From positions 1 to 11,980 of the forward strand of contig JAGSPR010000189.1 of assembly GCA_018262455.1 (NCBI GenBank): DNA of 11,980 nt, given 5' to 3'. Made by a program: the position numbers and the translations under genes. This document shows positions 1 through 6,799 of this stretch, piece after piece (position 1 is the stretch's first letter; every line of letters starts with the position of its first letter). Under the pieces are notes generated by a model. The model made no database searches, had not been told where the DNA came from, and saw only the letters and a program-made list of their open reading frames with translations. The DNA is from Deltaproteobacteria bacterium (GTDB taxonomy: Bacteria; Myxococcota; Polyangia; Haliangiales; Haliangiaceae).

Positions 1-74
1 TGGTGCGCTGGCGCGACCCGAGCGGGTCCGAGCACGCCGGCGCGGTGGTGGATGTGTACCTGCCGCGACGGTGA
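1..74 (+). CDS. C-terminal end of an upstream protein (partial)
   Basis: An open frame enters from the left edge in frame 3 and stops with TGA at 72-74, leaving 23 visible residues. The last residues read DVYLPRR. Such a short hydrophobic-LPR ending is common at the C-terminus of histidine kinase ATPase domains (the GTxFxVYLPR type), but the piece is too short to assign. It converges on the next gene with 33 bases between the two stops. Its reality rests on the frame, its directly abutting stop and the plausible tail; it could be another protein. Confidence 0.35.
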   Translation, partial: VRWRDPSGSEHAGAVVDVYLPRR

Positions 75-107
75 CCGCGCAGATCGACGCGCAGCCGCGC
101 CGCTCGC

Positions 108-1172
108 TCAGAGATCGGACCAGTCGCTCGCCTCGGCGTACTGCGCGCGCTCGCTCGCGCGTCGCGCCGCGATGCGTTCGAGCTCGATGAGCTGCGGCGG
201 GCTCAGGAGGCCGCGCAGCCGTGGCAAGCCCTCGTCGTAGCCGAGCGCCATCACCGCGTCGGCGAGGCGGAGCCGCAACGCGGGCTCCGCCAGCACCGCC
301 ACGAGCGCGTCGCCCAGCGCCGTACGCTCGCGCGTCTTTGTCTCGGACCCGGCCGTGGCCATGAACGAGAGCTGGGAGCACCACGACCCCACGATCCGCG
401 CGGCGCGCGCATCGCCCATCGCGCACGCGCGCAACATCGCTCCCAGGTCGAGCGAGCTCGGAGCGTGATCGAGCGCGAACCCGATCGCCTCGAGCTCGTC
501 GCGCGTGGCACGCAGCCGGGCGATCACCACGTCGACGCGCTTGCCGAGCTCGGGGCGTGCGGACTCGAAGAACGGAACCACGTCGAGATCACCGTGTTCG
601 AGCAGCTCGAGCGAATCACCGCGAACCTCGAACCACGCGAGCAGCGCGGCGGCGCGCGGCCCCACGGGGCCACGCGCGCTCACGATCATCTCGATCGCCT
701 CGAGTCGCTCGTAACCCTGAAGACCTCCGCCGTCGCGTATCAACACCTCGCCGAGTCGCGCGGGGTCGCGGAGCGCGGTGGCCAGCTTGTCCGCGAACGC
801 CTCGCCTCGCCGCTCGAGCGCGCGATGCTGCGCCTCTCCCTGCTCGAAGAACACGACGCCGAACGTCTCGTCGGCGAGCGCGGGCAACACGACGCTCGCG
901 AGCCGCTCCCACAAGTCCATGTTGCGCGTCGCGTTGCCACCGAAGTACAGCACCGCGGCCGGCGAGGCGATGGCGGGCTGCCAGCCCGCCGCGAGCCTGC
1001 CCCACTGCGCGGTCACCACGTTGACCGTGACGCCACCGATCGAGCAGCCATCCCACTGCGTCCCGGGCTCGAAGCCGTAGGTGTCCAGCTCGTCACGCAG
1101 GACGCGACGAAACCATCGCTCCGGATCGGGTGGCACCGGCTTGCGGCAGGCGACGTAGTAGCCGATCGACAT
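108..1172 (-). CDS. Hypothetical protein, 354 aa
   Basis: I do not recognise this family. The protein starts MSIGYYVACRKP and has no signal peptide or membrane segment, so it is probably cytoplasmic. Residues 1-110 look like a mixed alpha/beta domain: PERWFRRVL near 17-25, a glycine-rich GGVTVNVV strand at 46-53, and hydrophobic strands around AAVLYFGG and FGVVFFEQGE. From about 115 to 345 it is almost entirely helical and rich in Ala, Arg, Leu and Glu, in a HEAT/ARM-like style of repeated amphipathic helices. The ATG at 1170-1172 is the first start after the divergent intergenic region. It is transcribed away from the isoprenoid cassette across a 69-base gap that contains two dyads. Protein-like composition and the lack of a competing plus-strand gene support it as a real gene; no function is proposed. 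Confidence 0.75.
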   Translation of the reverse strand: MSIGYYVACRKPVPPDPERWFRRVLRDELDTYGFEPGTQWDGCSIGGVTVNVVTAQWGRLAAGWQPAIASPAAVLYFGGNATRNMDLWERLASVVLPALADETFGVVFFEQGEAQHRALERRGEAFADKLATALRDPARLGEVLIRDGGGLQGYERLEAIEMIVSARGPVGPRAAALLAWFEVRGDSLELLEHGDLDVVPFFESARPELGKRVDVVIARLRATRDELEAIGFALDHAPSSLDLGAMLRACAMGDARAARIVGSWCSQLSFMATAGSETKTRERTALGDALVAVLAEPALRLRLADAVMALGYDEGLPRLRGLLSPPQLIELERIAARRASERAQYAEASDWSDL

Positions 1173-1183
1173 GCGCGTAGTGT

Positions 1184-1200
1184 CGCCAAGTTGGTTGGCG
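1184..1200. promoter_or_regulatory. Inverted repeat in divergent promoter region (candidate operator)
   Basis: CGCCAA at 1184-1189 and TTGGCG at 1195-1200 form a perfect 6-bp dyad around a 5-base spacer. A second, smaller dyad, CCAA-G-TTGG (1186-1194), overlaps its left arm. It sits in the 69-base gap between two divergent genes, 42 bases before the ATG of the FAD protein and 12 bases before the start of the minus-strand gene, where a repressor or activator could control both. The regulator is unknown. Position and symmetry are the only evidence. Confidence 0.4.
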
Positions 1201-1218
1201 GATCAAGCCCCCGATCCG
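1199..1218. promoter_or_regulatory. Second inverted repeat, adjacent to the first
   Basis: CGGATC (1199-1204) and GATCCG (1213-1218) form a perfect 6-bp dyad with an 8-base spacer. It overlaps the end of the preceding dyad by two bases and ends 23 bases before the ATG at 1242. It could be a second operator or a hairpin in the 5' leader of the FAD-protein mRNA. Confidence 0.35.
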
Positions 1219-1241
1219 ACTCATGGTATCCCTCCGGCCCC

Positions 1242-2747
1242 ATGGATGAGCCCAAGTGCGACGTGCTGATCATCGGCGGAGGTCTGGCAGGCTTGACGTC
1301 GGCGCTGGCGCTGGCGACCCGCGGCCTCGCGGTGACGGTGCTCGAGGCCGACGAGCGGCTTGGCGGGCGGGCGTCGAGCTGGATCGACAAGACCACGGGA
1401 GACCCGATTCACATCGGTCCGCACATCTTCCTCAACTGTTACCCCAACATGATGAAGCTGCTCGATGTGCTCGGCACGCGCGACAAGGTCGTGTGGCAGC
1501 GCCAGAAGGGGTTCATCACGATGGCCGACGGCGAAGAGAAGACCGTCATCACGTCGTCGTGGTTGCCAGCGCCCTACACCATGGCGCCGAGCTTGCTCAT
1601 GGATCGTCGAGTGAGCGTGCGCGATCTATGGTCGAACTGGCCGATCGTGCAACTGGCGCTCGCGGCCGACGAGGCCCTGGTCAGCCGGCTGGATGACTAT
1701 ACGGCGCGCGAGCTGCTCACCAGCTTCGGGGTGACGCCGCGCTTCATCGACCGATTCTGGTCCTTCACGTCGTTCGCGATCATGAACATTCCACTCGAGC
1801 TGTGCTCGGCGGGCGCCCTGATCCGGTTCTACCGCCACCTGATCGGGCATAGCGACCTGATGGTCGGCTTCTCCGACGGTGGGCTCGGCGATGTGTATGC
1901 GCCCGAGGCCGAGCGGCGCATCAAGGCCGCCGGCAGCCAGGTCTTGACCCGCACGCGGGTCGCCGAGCTCGTCGTCGATGCCGGCCAGGTCAAGGGTGTG
2001 CGGCTCGCCGATGGTCGCGTCCTGCGGGCTCGCCATGTCATCGCGGCGCTGCCGCCTGCCCAGCTCGCGGCCATCGTGCCCGCCGAGCTCCGGACCTCCG
2101 GCGTGCTCGCCGAGCTCGACCGGTTCGAGTCGGTGCCCTACGTGAGCCAGTACCTGTGGTTCGATCGCAAGCTGACCGACCTGCAGTTCTGGGCGCGCTC
2201 GTTCTCGACCGACGACCTCAACTGCGACTTCTATGACCTCTCGAACATCAACCGGGGCTGGGAGGAGCGACCGTCGCTGATCACCAGCAACATCATCTTC
2301 TCGCACCGCATCGCGGCGCTCTCGGACGCCGAGATCATCGCGGAGACCCGGCGAGAGATCGCCGAGTTCTTGCCCGGCGCGCGCGAGGCGACCTTGCGCC
2401 ATCACGTCGTGCACCGGATCCCGATGGCGATCCACGCACCGCGACCGGGCACCGAGCGGTTGCGGCCGAGCTCGGCGGGTGCGGCCCCGGGCCTCCTCCT
2501 CGCGAGCGACTGGGTCCAGACCGGGTTTCCGTCGTCGATGGAGAGCGCGGTCGCGGCCGGCTGGATGGCCGCCGAGGAGATCCTGCGCGACCACGACCGC
2601 CCCGAAGTGCTGCGCCAGGCGTTGCCTCCGATCGAGCGCACTCCCCGCTTGGTCCGCGCGGTCGGCAAGCTGCTGCCCAATGGTCGCCTCGAGCGCCGCC
2701 TCGAACGTCTCGCGCGCGCCGCGGCTCCGTCCGCGTCTCACCCATGA
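1242..2747 (+). CDS. Phytoene desaturase-like FAD-dependent oxidoreductase
   Basis: A 501-residue flavin-dependent amine-oxidase/phytoene-desaturase superfamily protein, expected to desaturate or otherwise oxidise an isoprenoid at the membrane. The N-terminal Rossmann motif is plain: DVLIIGGGLAG (7-17), acidic ribose-binding E35, and the RLGGR motif at 39-43. HIFLNCYPNMMKLL (61-74) resembles the GAYPNM segment of plant/cyanobacterial-type phytoene desaturases (CrtP/PDS). The C-terminal FAD-binding block is LASDWVQTGFPSSMESAVAAG (residues 420-440). The length suits the family. Hydroxysqualene dehydroxylase (HpnE) is a close relative and a possible alternative, so the substrate is open. The ATG at 1242 sits just before the Rossmann strand; the frame is open further upstream, but only as antisense to the neighbouring gene. 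No clear Shine-Dalgarno is seen. It is the first gene of the cassette with the prenyltransferase and methyltransferase. Confidence 0.85.
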   Translation: MDEPKCDVLIIGGGLAGLTSALALATRGLAVTVLEADERLGGRASSWIDKTTGDPIHIGPHIFLNCYPNMMKLLDVLGTRDKVVWQRQKGFITMADGEEKTVITSSWLPAPYTMAPSLLMDRRVSVRDLWSNWPIVQLALAADEALVSRLDDYTARELLTSFGVTPRFIDRFWSFTSFAIMNIPLELCSAGALIRFYRHLIGHSDLMVGFSDGGLGDVYAPEAERRIKAAGSQVLTRTRVAELVVDAGQVKGVRLADGRVLRARHVIAALPPAQLAAIVPAELRTSGVLAELDRFESVPYVSQYLWFDRKLTDLQFWARSFSTDDLNCDFYDLSNINRGWEERPSLITSNIIFSHRIAALSDAEIIAETRREIAEFLPGAREATLRHHVVHRIPMAIHAPRPGTERLRPSSAGAAPGLLLASDWVQTGFPSSMESAVAAGWMAAEEILRDHDRPEVLRQALPPIERTPRLVRAVGKLLPNGRLERRLERLARAAAPSASHP

Positions 2748-3667
2748 GCGTGGCGGCGACCGCGACCGCGACGCGCAGCCCGGTCGCCGAGGCGTTCGCG
2801 ATCGTACGGTTTCCGATCACCTTGATCGCGATGACGTCCACGGTCGTGTTCGGTTGGCTCACGACCGGCCGATACCTGTGGCCGCTCGCGCTCACCGTCG
2901 GGGCCGACTGGTTCGTCATCAACCTGATGAACCGGGTGACCGATGTCGCGGAGGATCTCCGGAACCACATCCCGGGCACCGAGCGAGTGGCGCAGCGGCA
3001 GCGCGCCCTGACGCTGCTGTGCCTTGGCCTGCTGATCGCGCTGGTCGCGGGCACGGCGCTCGTGTGGCCAGCCCTCACCCCGTACCGGATCGCCGTGCAG
3101 GTGATAGGCCTTGCCTACAACTACCGGCTGGTGCCGACCCCGCGCGGACGCCGGCGCTTGAAGGAGATCTATCTCCTGAAGAACCTTGGCTCGTCGGGCA
3201 TCTTCGCGCTGACCTCGTTCGCCTACCCGATCGCCGCCACCGGCGTGTGCCTGCTGTCGTGGAGCGCGATCGCGGTCCTGGTCGCGTTCTTCATGCTGTT
3301 CGAGATGACCTTCGAGATCCTCTACGACGTCCGCGACCACGAGGGCGACCACGCGGAGGGCATCCCGACCTTCCCCGTGGTGCACGGCGTCGCGGGCGCC
3401 CGCCGGATCATCGACGGGCTGCTCGTCGCCTCGGCGCTCATCCTGGTCGGCGGCCTCGTGGCTGGCACGATCGGCGTCCGCGAGGCGCTCATGGTCGTCG
3501 CGCCCGCCGTCCAGCTCGGGTTCTACCGGCCGCGCGTCGCACGTGGCCTCACGACCCACGACTGCATCGTGCTGACCCATCTCGGCTCGGTCCAGCTGGC
3601 CTGCTTCCTGATCGGCACCGCGCTGTGGCTCCATGCGGGGCTGCCCGCGAACTTCATGGTCCGCTGA
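2744..3667 (+). CDS. UbiA-family membrane prenyltransferase
   Basis: A 307-residue polytopic membrane protein of the UbiA superfamily, which transfers a prenyl chain from its diphosphate to an aromatic or isoprenoid acceptor. Both Asp-rich, Mg-diphosphate-binding motifs are visible: NRVTDVAED (63-71) and DVRDHEGD (195-202), followed by GIPTFPVVHG. The cytosolic loop YNYRLVPTPRGRRRLKE (125-141) corresponds to the usual YSxPPxRLK segment. Hydrophobic stretches at about 19-40, 44-62, 88-110, 150-192, 222-243, 247-260 and 272-297 fit the eight- or nine-helix fold. The first motif is NR where most family members have ND, while the second is canonical. The start codon overlaps the previous stop (ATGA at 2744-2747), indicating translational coupling and joint function with the desaturase-like protein. 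The acceptor is unknown; a carotenoid, chlorophyll-like or quinone substrate are all possible. Confidence 0.9.
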   Translation: MSVAATATATRSPVAEAFAIVRFPITLIAMTSTVVFGWLTTGRYLWPLALTVGADWFVINLMNRVTDVAEDLRNHIPGTERVAQRQRALTLLCLGLLIALVAGTALVWPALTPYRIAVQVIGLAYNYRLVPTPRGRRRLKEIYLLKNLGSSGIFALTSFAYPIAATGVCLLSWSAIAVLVAFFMLFEMTFEILYDVRDHEGDHAEGIPTFPVVHGVAGARRIIDGLLVASALILVGGLVAGTIGVREALMVVAPAVQLGFYRPRVARGLTTHDCIVLTHLGSVQLACFLIGTALWLHAGLPANFMVR

Positions 3668-3693
3668 ACGGCGGTTTCGCGGTACACGAGGGC

Positions 3694-4491
3694 ATGGCCT
3701 CCACGACCGCGTTCGTTGGATCGATCCCCGCGCTGTACGATCGCCATCTCGGTCCGGTGCTGTTCGAGCCCTACGCGCGCGACCTCGCCCGTCGCCTCCC
3801 CCGGGGCGCCGCGACCCTTCTCGAGGTTGCGGCCGGTACCGGGCGAGTCACCCGACAGCTGCTCGCGGCCCTCCCTCCCGGCGCCACGGTGCTCGCGACC
3901 GATCTCAACGACGCCATGATCGCGCGCGCCACCGAGGTGATCGCCGATCCGCGCGTGACCTGGCAAGCGGCCGATGCCCAGGCGCTGCCCGTCGCGGACG
4001 CGAGCTTCGACGTGGTGGTGTGCCAGTTCGGGCTGATGTTCATGCCCGACAAGCCTCGGGCGCTGTCCGAGATGCGACGCGCGCTCCGTCCGGCGGGCAC
4101 GCTGTTACTGAACACCTGGGATCTGCTCGCCCGCAATCCGATGACCGAGGTTCTTCACGCGCACGCGATGGCCGCGTTCCCGGCCGATCCGCCGACGTTC
4201 ATGCTGACGCCGTTCTCGATGCCAGACCCGGTCGTGCTGCGCGAGCTCGTGATCGGCGCCGGGTTCTCCGACGTGCGCGTCGAGACGGTCGCGGCGATCG
4301 CGGACGCGAGCTCCGCGGCGGACCTCGCGATCGGCCTGGTGCGCGGCAACCCGCTGTGGAACCAGCTCGTCGAGCGCAGCATCGATGCTCCCGCGTTCGA
4401 GCGATCGCTCGTCGAGCAGCTGATCCGACGGTTCGGGGACCAGCCGTGCCGGTCGCCGCTGTCCGCGCACGTCGTGACCGCAGTCGCCTAG
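3694..4491 (+). CDS. Class I SAM-dependent methyltransferase
   Basis: A 265-residue soluble methyltransferase of the type 11/UbiE-like fold. The SAM-binding motif I is LLEVAAGTGRVT (42-53). Acidic D70 ends the second strand (LATD), AADAQALPVADASFDVVVC (92-110) carries motifs II and III, and LRPAGTLLLNTWD (131-143) is the usual post-I strand. The C-terminal half (MTEVLHAHAMAAF, then a FSDVRVETV strand) should set the substrate. The ATG at 3694 follows a GAGGG purine tract at 3688-3692; the frame is open upstream but only as a shadow of the prenyltransferase gene. It begins 26 bases after the prenyltransferase stop on the same strand, so it is probably the third gene of the operon and may methylate its product. 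That role is inferred from position only. It converges on the GST-like gene with nine bases between the two stops. Confidence 0.88.
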   Translation: MASTTAFVGSIPALYDRHLGPVLFEPYARDLARRLPRGAATLLEVAAGTGRVTRQLLAALPPGATVLATDLNDAMIARATEVIADPRVTWQAADAQALPVADASFDVVVCQFGLMFMPDKPRALSEMRRALRPAGTLLLNTWDLLARNPMTEVLHAHAMAAFPADPPTFMLTPFSMPDPVVLRELVIGAGFSDVRVETVAAIADASSAADLAIGLVRGNPLWNQLVERSIDAPAFERSLVEQLIRRFGDQPCRSPLSAHVVTAVA

Positions 4492-4500
4492 CCGGTCAGG

Positions 4501-5175
4501 TCAGGCTCGAGCAAGCCACTCGGAGACGTGCTCGCGACGCGCGACTTCGGGGGCGAAGTGACTCGTGCGCGTGATCTCCGCCAGCTGACTGCCCACCGCG
4601 ATGTCGGCGATCGAGCGGTCCTCACCGACGAGCCAGCGGCGCTGGCCGAGCAGCACCTCGAGCGCATCGAGGTGGTCCACGAGCCTGGCCTCGACGCGTT
4701 CGGGAGTCATCCGGCCGAGGCCCTGGGCGTGGAGCTTCTTCTTGTACATCCCCTGCACCACGCGGCCGAGGATCGCGCGCTCGAGCTTCGACCTGCCCTC
4801 GGCGAGCAACGCCACCGAACGCGTGCGCGCCTCGGGGTACATGAAGCGCAGGTAGACCTCGAACCAGTAGAGCGACTCGTCGGCCCAGTCCTCCCAGAAG
4901 TGAGCCTGCGCGCGGAGCACCGGATCCCGAGGAAACACCGCGGGCGACGGGTGCTTGGCCTCGAGAAATCTCGCGATGTCGCTCGAGTCCTGGATCCGCT
5001 CGCCGTCGTAGTCGAGGACGGGCAGCTTGCCGGTCTTCGTCAGGCCCTTCGCCTTGCGTGCCAAGAGGCCGCTGTACTCGACGACCTCGTAGGCGAGCCC
5101 CTTGTGCTCGAGGATGCGGCGGACCTTGCCGCAGAACGGCGAGATCAACCACTGGTGCAGGACGATGACGGGCAT
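4501..5175 (-). CDS. Glutathione S-transferase family protein
   Basis: A 224-residue cytosolic GST-fold protein. The N-terminal thioredoxin-like half has the SPFCGKVRR active-site segment (12-20, candidate catalytic C15 or S12), the cis-proline motif GKLPVL (49-54) and the glutathione gamma-Glu-binding IQDSSDIARFLE (61-72). The C-terminal all-helical half ends with SIADIAVGSQL (188-198), the conserved N-capping box with D191. These fit a glutathione-conjugating, reducing or isomerising enzyme; the substrate cannot be told. The start at 5175 puts the first beta strand (VIVLHQW) at residue 3 as expected. No strong ribosome binding site is seen. It lies 26 bases downstream of a small lipoprotein gene on the same strand and could be co-transcribed with it, though a functional link is not obvious. 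Confidence 0.88.
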   Translation of the reverse strand: MPVIVLHQWLISPFCGKVRRILEHKGLAYEVVEYSGLLARKAKGLTKTGKLPVLDYDGERIQDSSDIARFLEAKHPSPAVFPRDPVLRAQAHFWEDWADESLYWFEVYLRFMYPEARTRSVALLAEGRSKLERAILGRVVQGMYKKKLHAQGLGRMTPERVEARLVDHLDALEVLLGQRRWLVGEDRSIADIAVGSQLAEITRTSHFAPEVARREHVSEWLARA

Positions 5176-5201
5176 GCGGCGAATTGTAGTGCCGAAGTTG
5201 C

Positions 5202-5783
5202 TCAGACCGGCGACGCGGGCGTCTTGCCGGTCGACGGATCACTCGGTTGCACCTGGACCGTCTTCTTGACGGTCTTGCCGGCAAAGCTTGCCGTGATCGT
5301 GCCCGTGCCAGAACCGAGGCCAACCACGAGCAAGGAGTCAGACGGGCCACACGTCGGGGTGTCGGGTGCTCGCTCCCACAACTTGTTCGAGCACTCCGCG
5401 CGTCGGATCGGGTTCTCCAGCTGCCAATCGATCGCAGGATCGGGACCGAGACTCAGCTCGGCGCCGGTGGCGTCGTAGGCATGCAGCGTGACGAGCTGGC
5501 TCTTCGCGTGATCGAGGGTCGCCGGGATCTCGAGCTCGAGGCGCGCGATCGCATGGACCTGGATGTCGATCCGGTAGTCCTTGCACTTGATCTTCGTGTG
5601 GCCCGGCGCGACGGCCTGGTAGTCGCCTTCTCGCAGCTGAACCACCGGATCCGAAACGCCACCGCACGGTTGCATCGAGGCCATCGAGTCATGCCAGCCG
5701 ACCGGTACTCGCATGTGCAGCACCGTCCCGCTGCATGCCGGCGCGAGCAGCGCGAGCAGCAGGGTCATCGGTTTGTTCAGCAT
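5202..5783 (-). CDS. Small putative lipoprotein with Ig-like (BIG2-type) domain
   Basis: A 193-residue secreted protein. Residues 1-17 form a short signal sequence (KPMTLLLALLAPAC); C17 would be the lipidated cysteine, although APAC is an imperfect lipobox. Residues 85-180 follow the layout of bacterial Ig-like group 2 domains: LVTLHAYDATGAEL (97-110), then DWQLENP (119-125) in the place of the usual V-W-S-S-N segment, then GSGTGTITASFAGK (157-170) and a final VKKTVQV strand. Four further cysteines (C40, C67, C131, C145) could form disulfides in the envelope. It ends in a low-complexity Pro/Ser/Thr tail. No enzyme motif is present; a structural or binding role at the cell surface is likely. 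It lies between two minus-strand genes, 113 bases downstream of another lipoprotein gene. Confidence 0.72.
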   Translation of the reverse strand: MLNKPMTLLLALLAPACSGTVLHMRVPVGWHDSMASMQPCGGVSDPVVQLREGDYQAVAPGHTKIKCKDYRIDIQVHAIARLELEIPATLDHAKSQLVTLHAYDATGAELSLGPDPAIDWQLENPIRRAECSNKLWERAPDTPTCGPSDSLLVVGLGSGTGTITASFAGKTVKKTVQVQPSDPSTGKTPASPV

Positions 5784-5799
5784 GGGCTGAAGCTAAGCA

Positions 5800-5813
5800 C
5801 GAGCCTCTGCTCG
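5800..5813. repeat. Short inverted repeat upstream of the small lipoprotein gene
   Basis: CGAGC and GCTCG flank CTCT as a perfect 5-bp dyad, 17 bases upstream of the minus-strand ATG at 5783. No Shine-Dalgarno is visible before that ATG. In the mRNA this would be a small hairpin in the leader. Dyads of this size arise by chance in GC-rich DNA. Confidence 0.25.
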
Positions 5814-5873
5814 AGATGGCGGCAAAGATCGCAACGAACGGTACCGCCGCGACCTCGCCGTGCTCGGCGGTTG

Positions 5874-5893
5874 CGGCCGGGAAGGCTCGGCCG
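5874..5893 (-). terminator. GC-rich hairpin just after the 280-aa lipoprotein gene
   Basis: CGGCCG occurs at 5874-5879 and again at 5888-5893, giving a perfect 6-bp stem with an 8-base loop. It begins four bases past the minus-strand stop codon (5897-5899). There is no T-tract, so it is not a standard intrinsic terminator. It may slow transcription, stabilise the 3' end or be fortuitous. If it acts, it would partly separate the upstream amylase and lipoprotein genes from the two genes downstream. Confidence 0.3.
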
Positions 5894-5896
5894 GTG

Positions 5897-6739
5897 CTAG
5901 CGATCGGGAGCGCCGCACGGCCAGGCACCATTCTGCTGCTCATCGCCGCCAAACTTGAACTGGCAGCCCTGGTACTCGTTCTCGCAGCTCGTGTCCGCGC
6001 CGTAGGTGACCCCGGTCCTCGGGGTCCTCGCGCGACTGACCTGGCACGAGCGATACGCATCGCGGCACGGTCCACACTGCGATTGCACGACCTGGGCGGT
6101 CTCGGCCCGCCGGCGCTCTTCGCGCGCCTTGGCCTCCGCGATGTTGGACTCCACCTTCGCCTTGCCGGCCGCGGCGTCGGCTCGCTCGCGCTCGCGGCGC
6201 GCGGTGGTCTCGGCCTTGGTCTCGGGATGCTTGCCAACCTGCAGCGCATACTCGAGCAACTCGTTGTTGGCCATCGCCCCGTTGGCGTCGAGCGCCGAGA
6301 TCAGGAGCGTGGCCTCACCTTCATGGTCGGCGCACAGTTTGACGACGCCGCTCGACGCCGGGAGCATCACCGTCCGCCCGCCCAGCTGGCCGTTGACCGG
6401 CTCACCCTTGGGGGACGTGCCGTACGAGAAGCTCACGCTGGCCTTCCGCGGAAAGCCCCAGGCCAGCGCGAGCTCGTAACACGTGTTGGCTTCGACCGCG
6501 ATCGACTTCTCGGCCGTGAAGCCCTGGTTGACGATCCGTTCCGGTTTACCCACGGCGGTGGTTCCCGCGGAGGTGATCAGGTCGTGGGCCGTGGCTTCCA
6601 GCCGCGGCCACTCGGCTTCGCTGGTCGGCGGGTGGCTCGGCCCCGCGGGAGCCGGCGGGACCGGCGCCCCGGGCAACAGGCCGCCGCAGGCAACCAGGGA
6701 CAGGGAAACACAGGACGCGAGGAGCTGAATAGTTCTCAT
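5897..6739 (-). CDS. Cysteine-rich lipoprotein with central coiled coil
   Basis: A 280-residue exported lipoprotein of no family I recognise. The signal sequence ends in a good lipobox, LVAC, with lipidated C18 followed by GG. A Pro-rich linker (21-40) precedes a probable beta-sandwich region (about 70-168; NTCYELALAW, SVSFSYG, GVVKLCADHEGEATLLISAL). Residues 173-218 are highly charged and Ala/Glu/Arg-rich (ETTARRERERADAAAGKAK and following), a likely coiled coil or long single helix. The C-terminus carries CGPC (222-225) with C232, C252, C259 and C275, a compact cluster that could bind metal or form disulfides. The start at 6739 follows an AAAGAG purine stretch. It lies 60 bases downstream of the amylase stop on the same strand and may share its transcript. 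Confidence 0.78.
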   Translation of the reverse strand: MRTIQLLASCVSLSLVACGGLLPGAPVPPAPAGPSHPPTSEAEWPRLEATAHDLITSAGTTAVGKPERIVNQGFTAEKSIAVEANTCYELALAWGFPRKASVSFSYGTSPKGEPVNGQLGGRTVMLPASSGVVKLCADHEGEATLLISALDANGAMANNELLEYALQVGKHPETKAETTARRERERADAAAGKAKVESNIAEAKAREERRRAETAQVVQSQCGPCRDAYRSCQVSRARTPRTGVTYGADTSCENEYQGCQFKFGGDEQQNGAWPCGAPDR

Positions 6740-6799
6740 GATGGGCTCTTTGGATCTCGCAAGGTCAGACGAGGTCGGAGGGCCGATGTCGCGCGGAAC

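Noticed and set aside
1223..1225. Alternative ATG upstream of the FAD gene
   Set aside because: It is out of frame with the desaturase-like protein.
465..1241. In-frame upstream extension of the FAD oxidoreductase
   Set aside because: The extension runs antisense through the 354-residue gene and has no domain-like sequence. The Rossmann motif starts at residue 7 from the ATG at 1242, as expected for the family.
2479..3693. Upstream extension of the methyltransferase frame
   Set aside because: It overlaps the desaturase and prenyltransferase genes in another frame with Arg/Pro-rich nonsense. The ATG at 3694 begins the conserved protein.
4492..4500. Possible terminator between the convergent methyltransferase and GST genes
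   Set aside because: Only a 4-bp AGCC/GGCT pairing with a 10-base loop can be drawn, without a T-tract. The gap is nine bases, so no terminator is supported.
4528..5478. Plus-strand open frame of 316 codons over the GST region
   Set aside because: It is antisense to the GST-family gene, whose motifs are unambiguous. No motif is seen in the plus-strand translation.
6740..6799. Direct repeat AGGTC-N5-AGGTC between the amylase and lipoprotein genes
   Set aside because: Two 5-base copies are too short to distinguish from chance, and no promoter or hairpin accompanies them.
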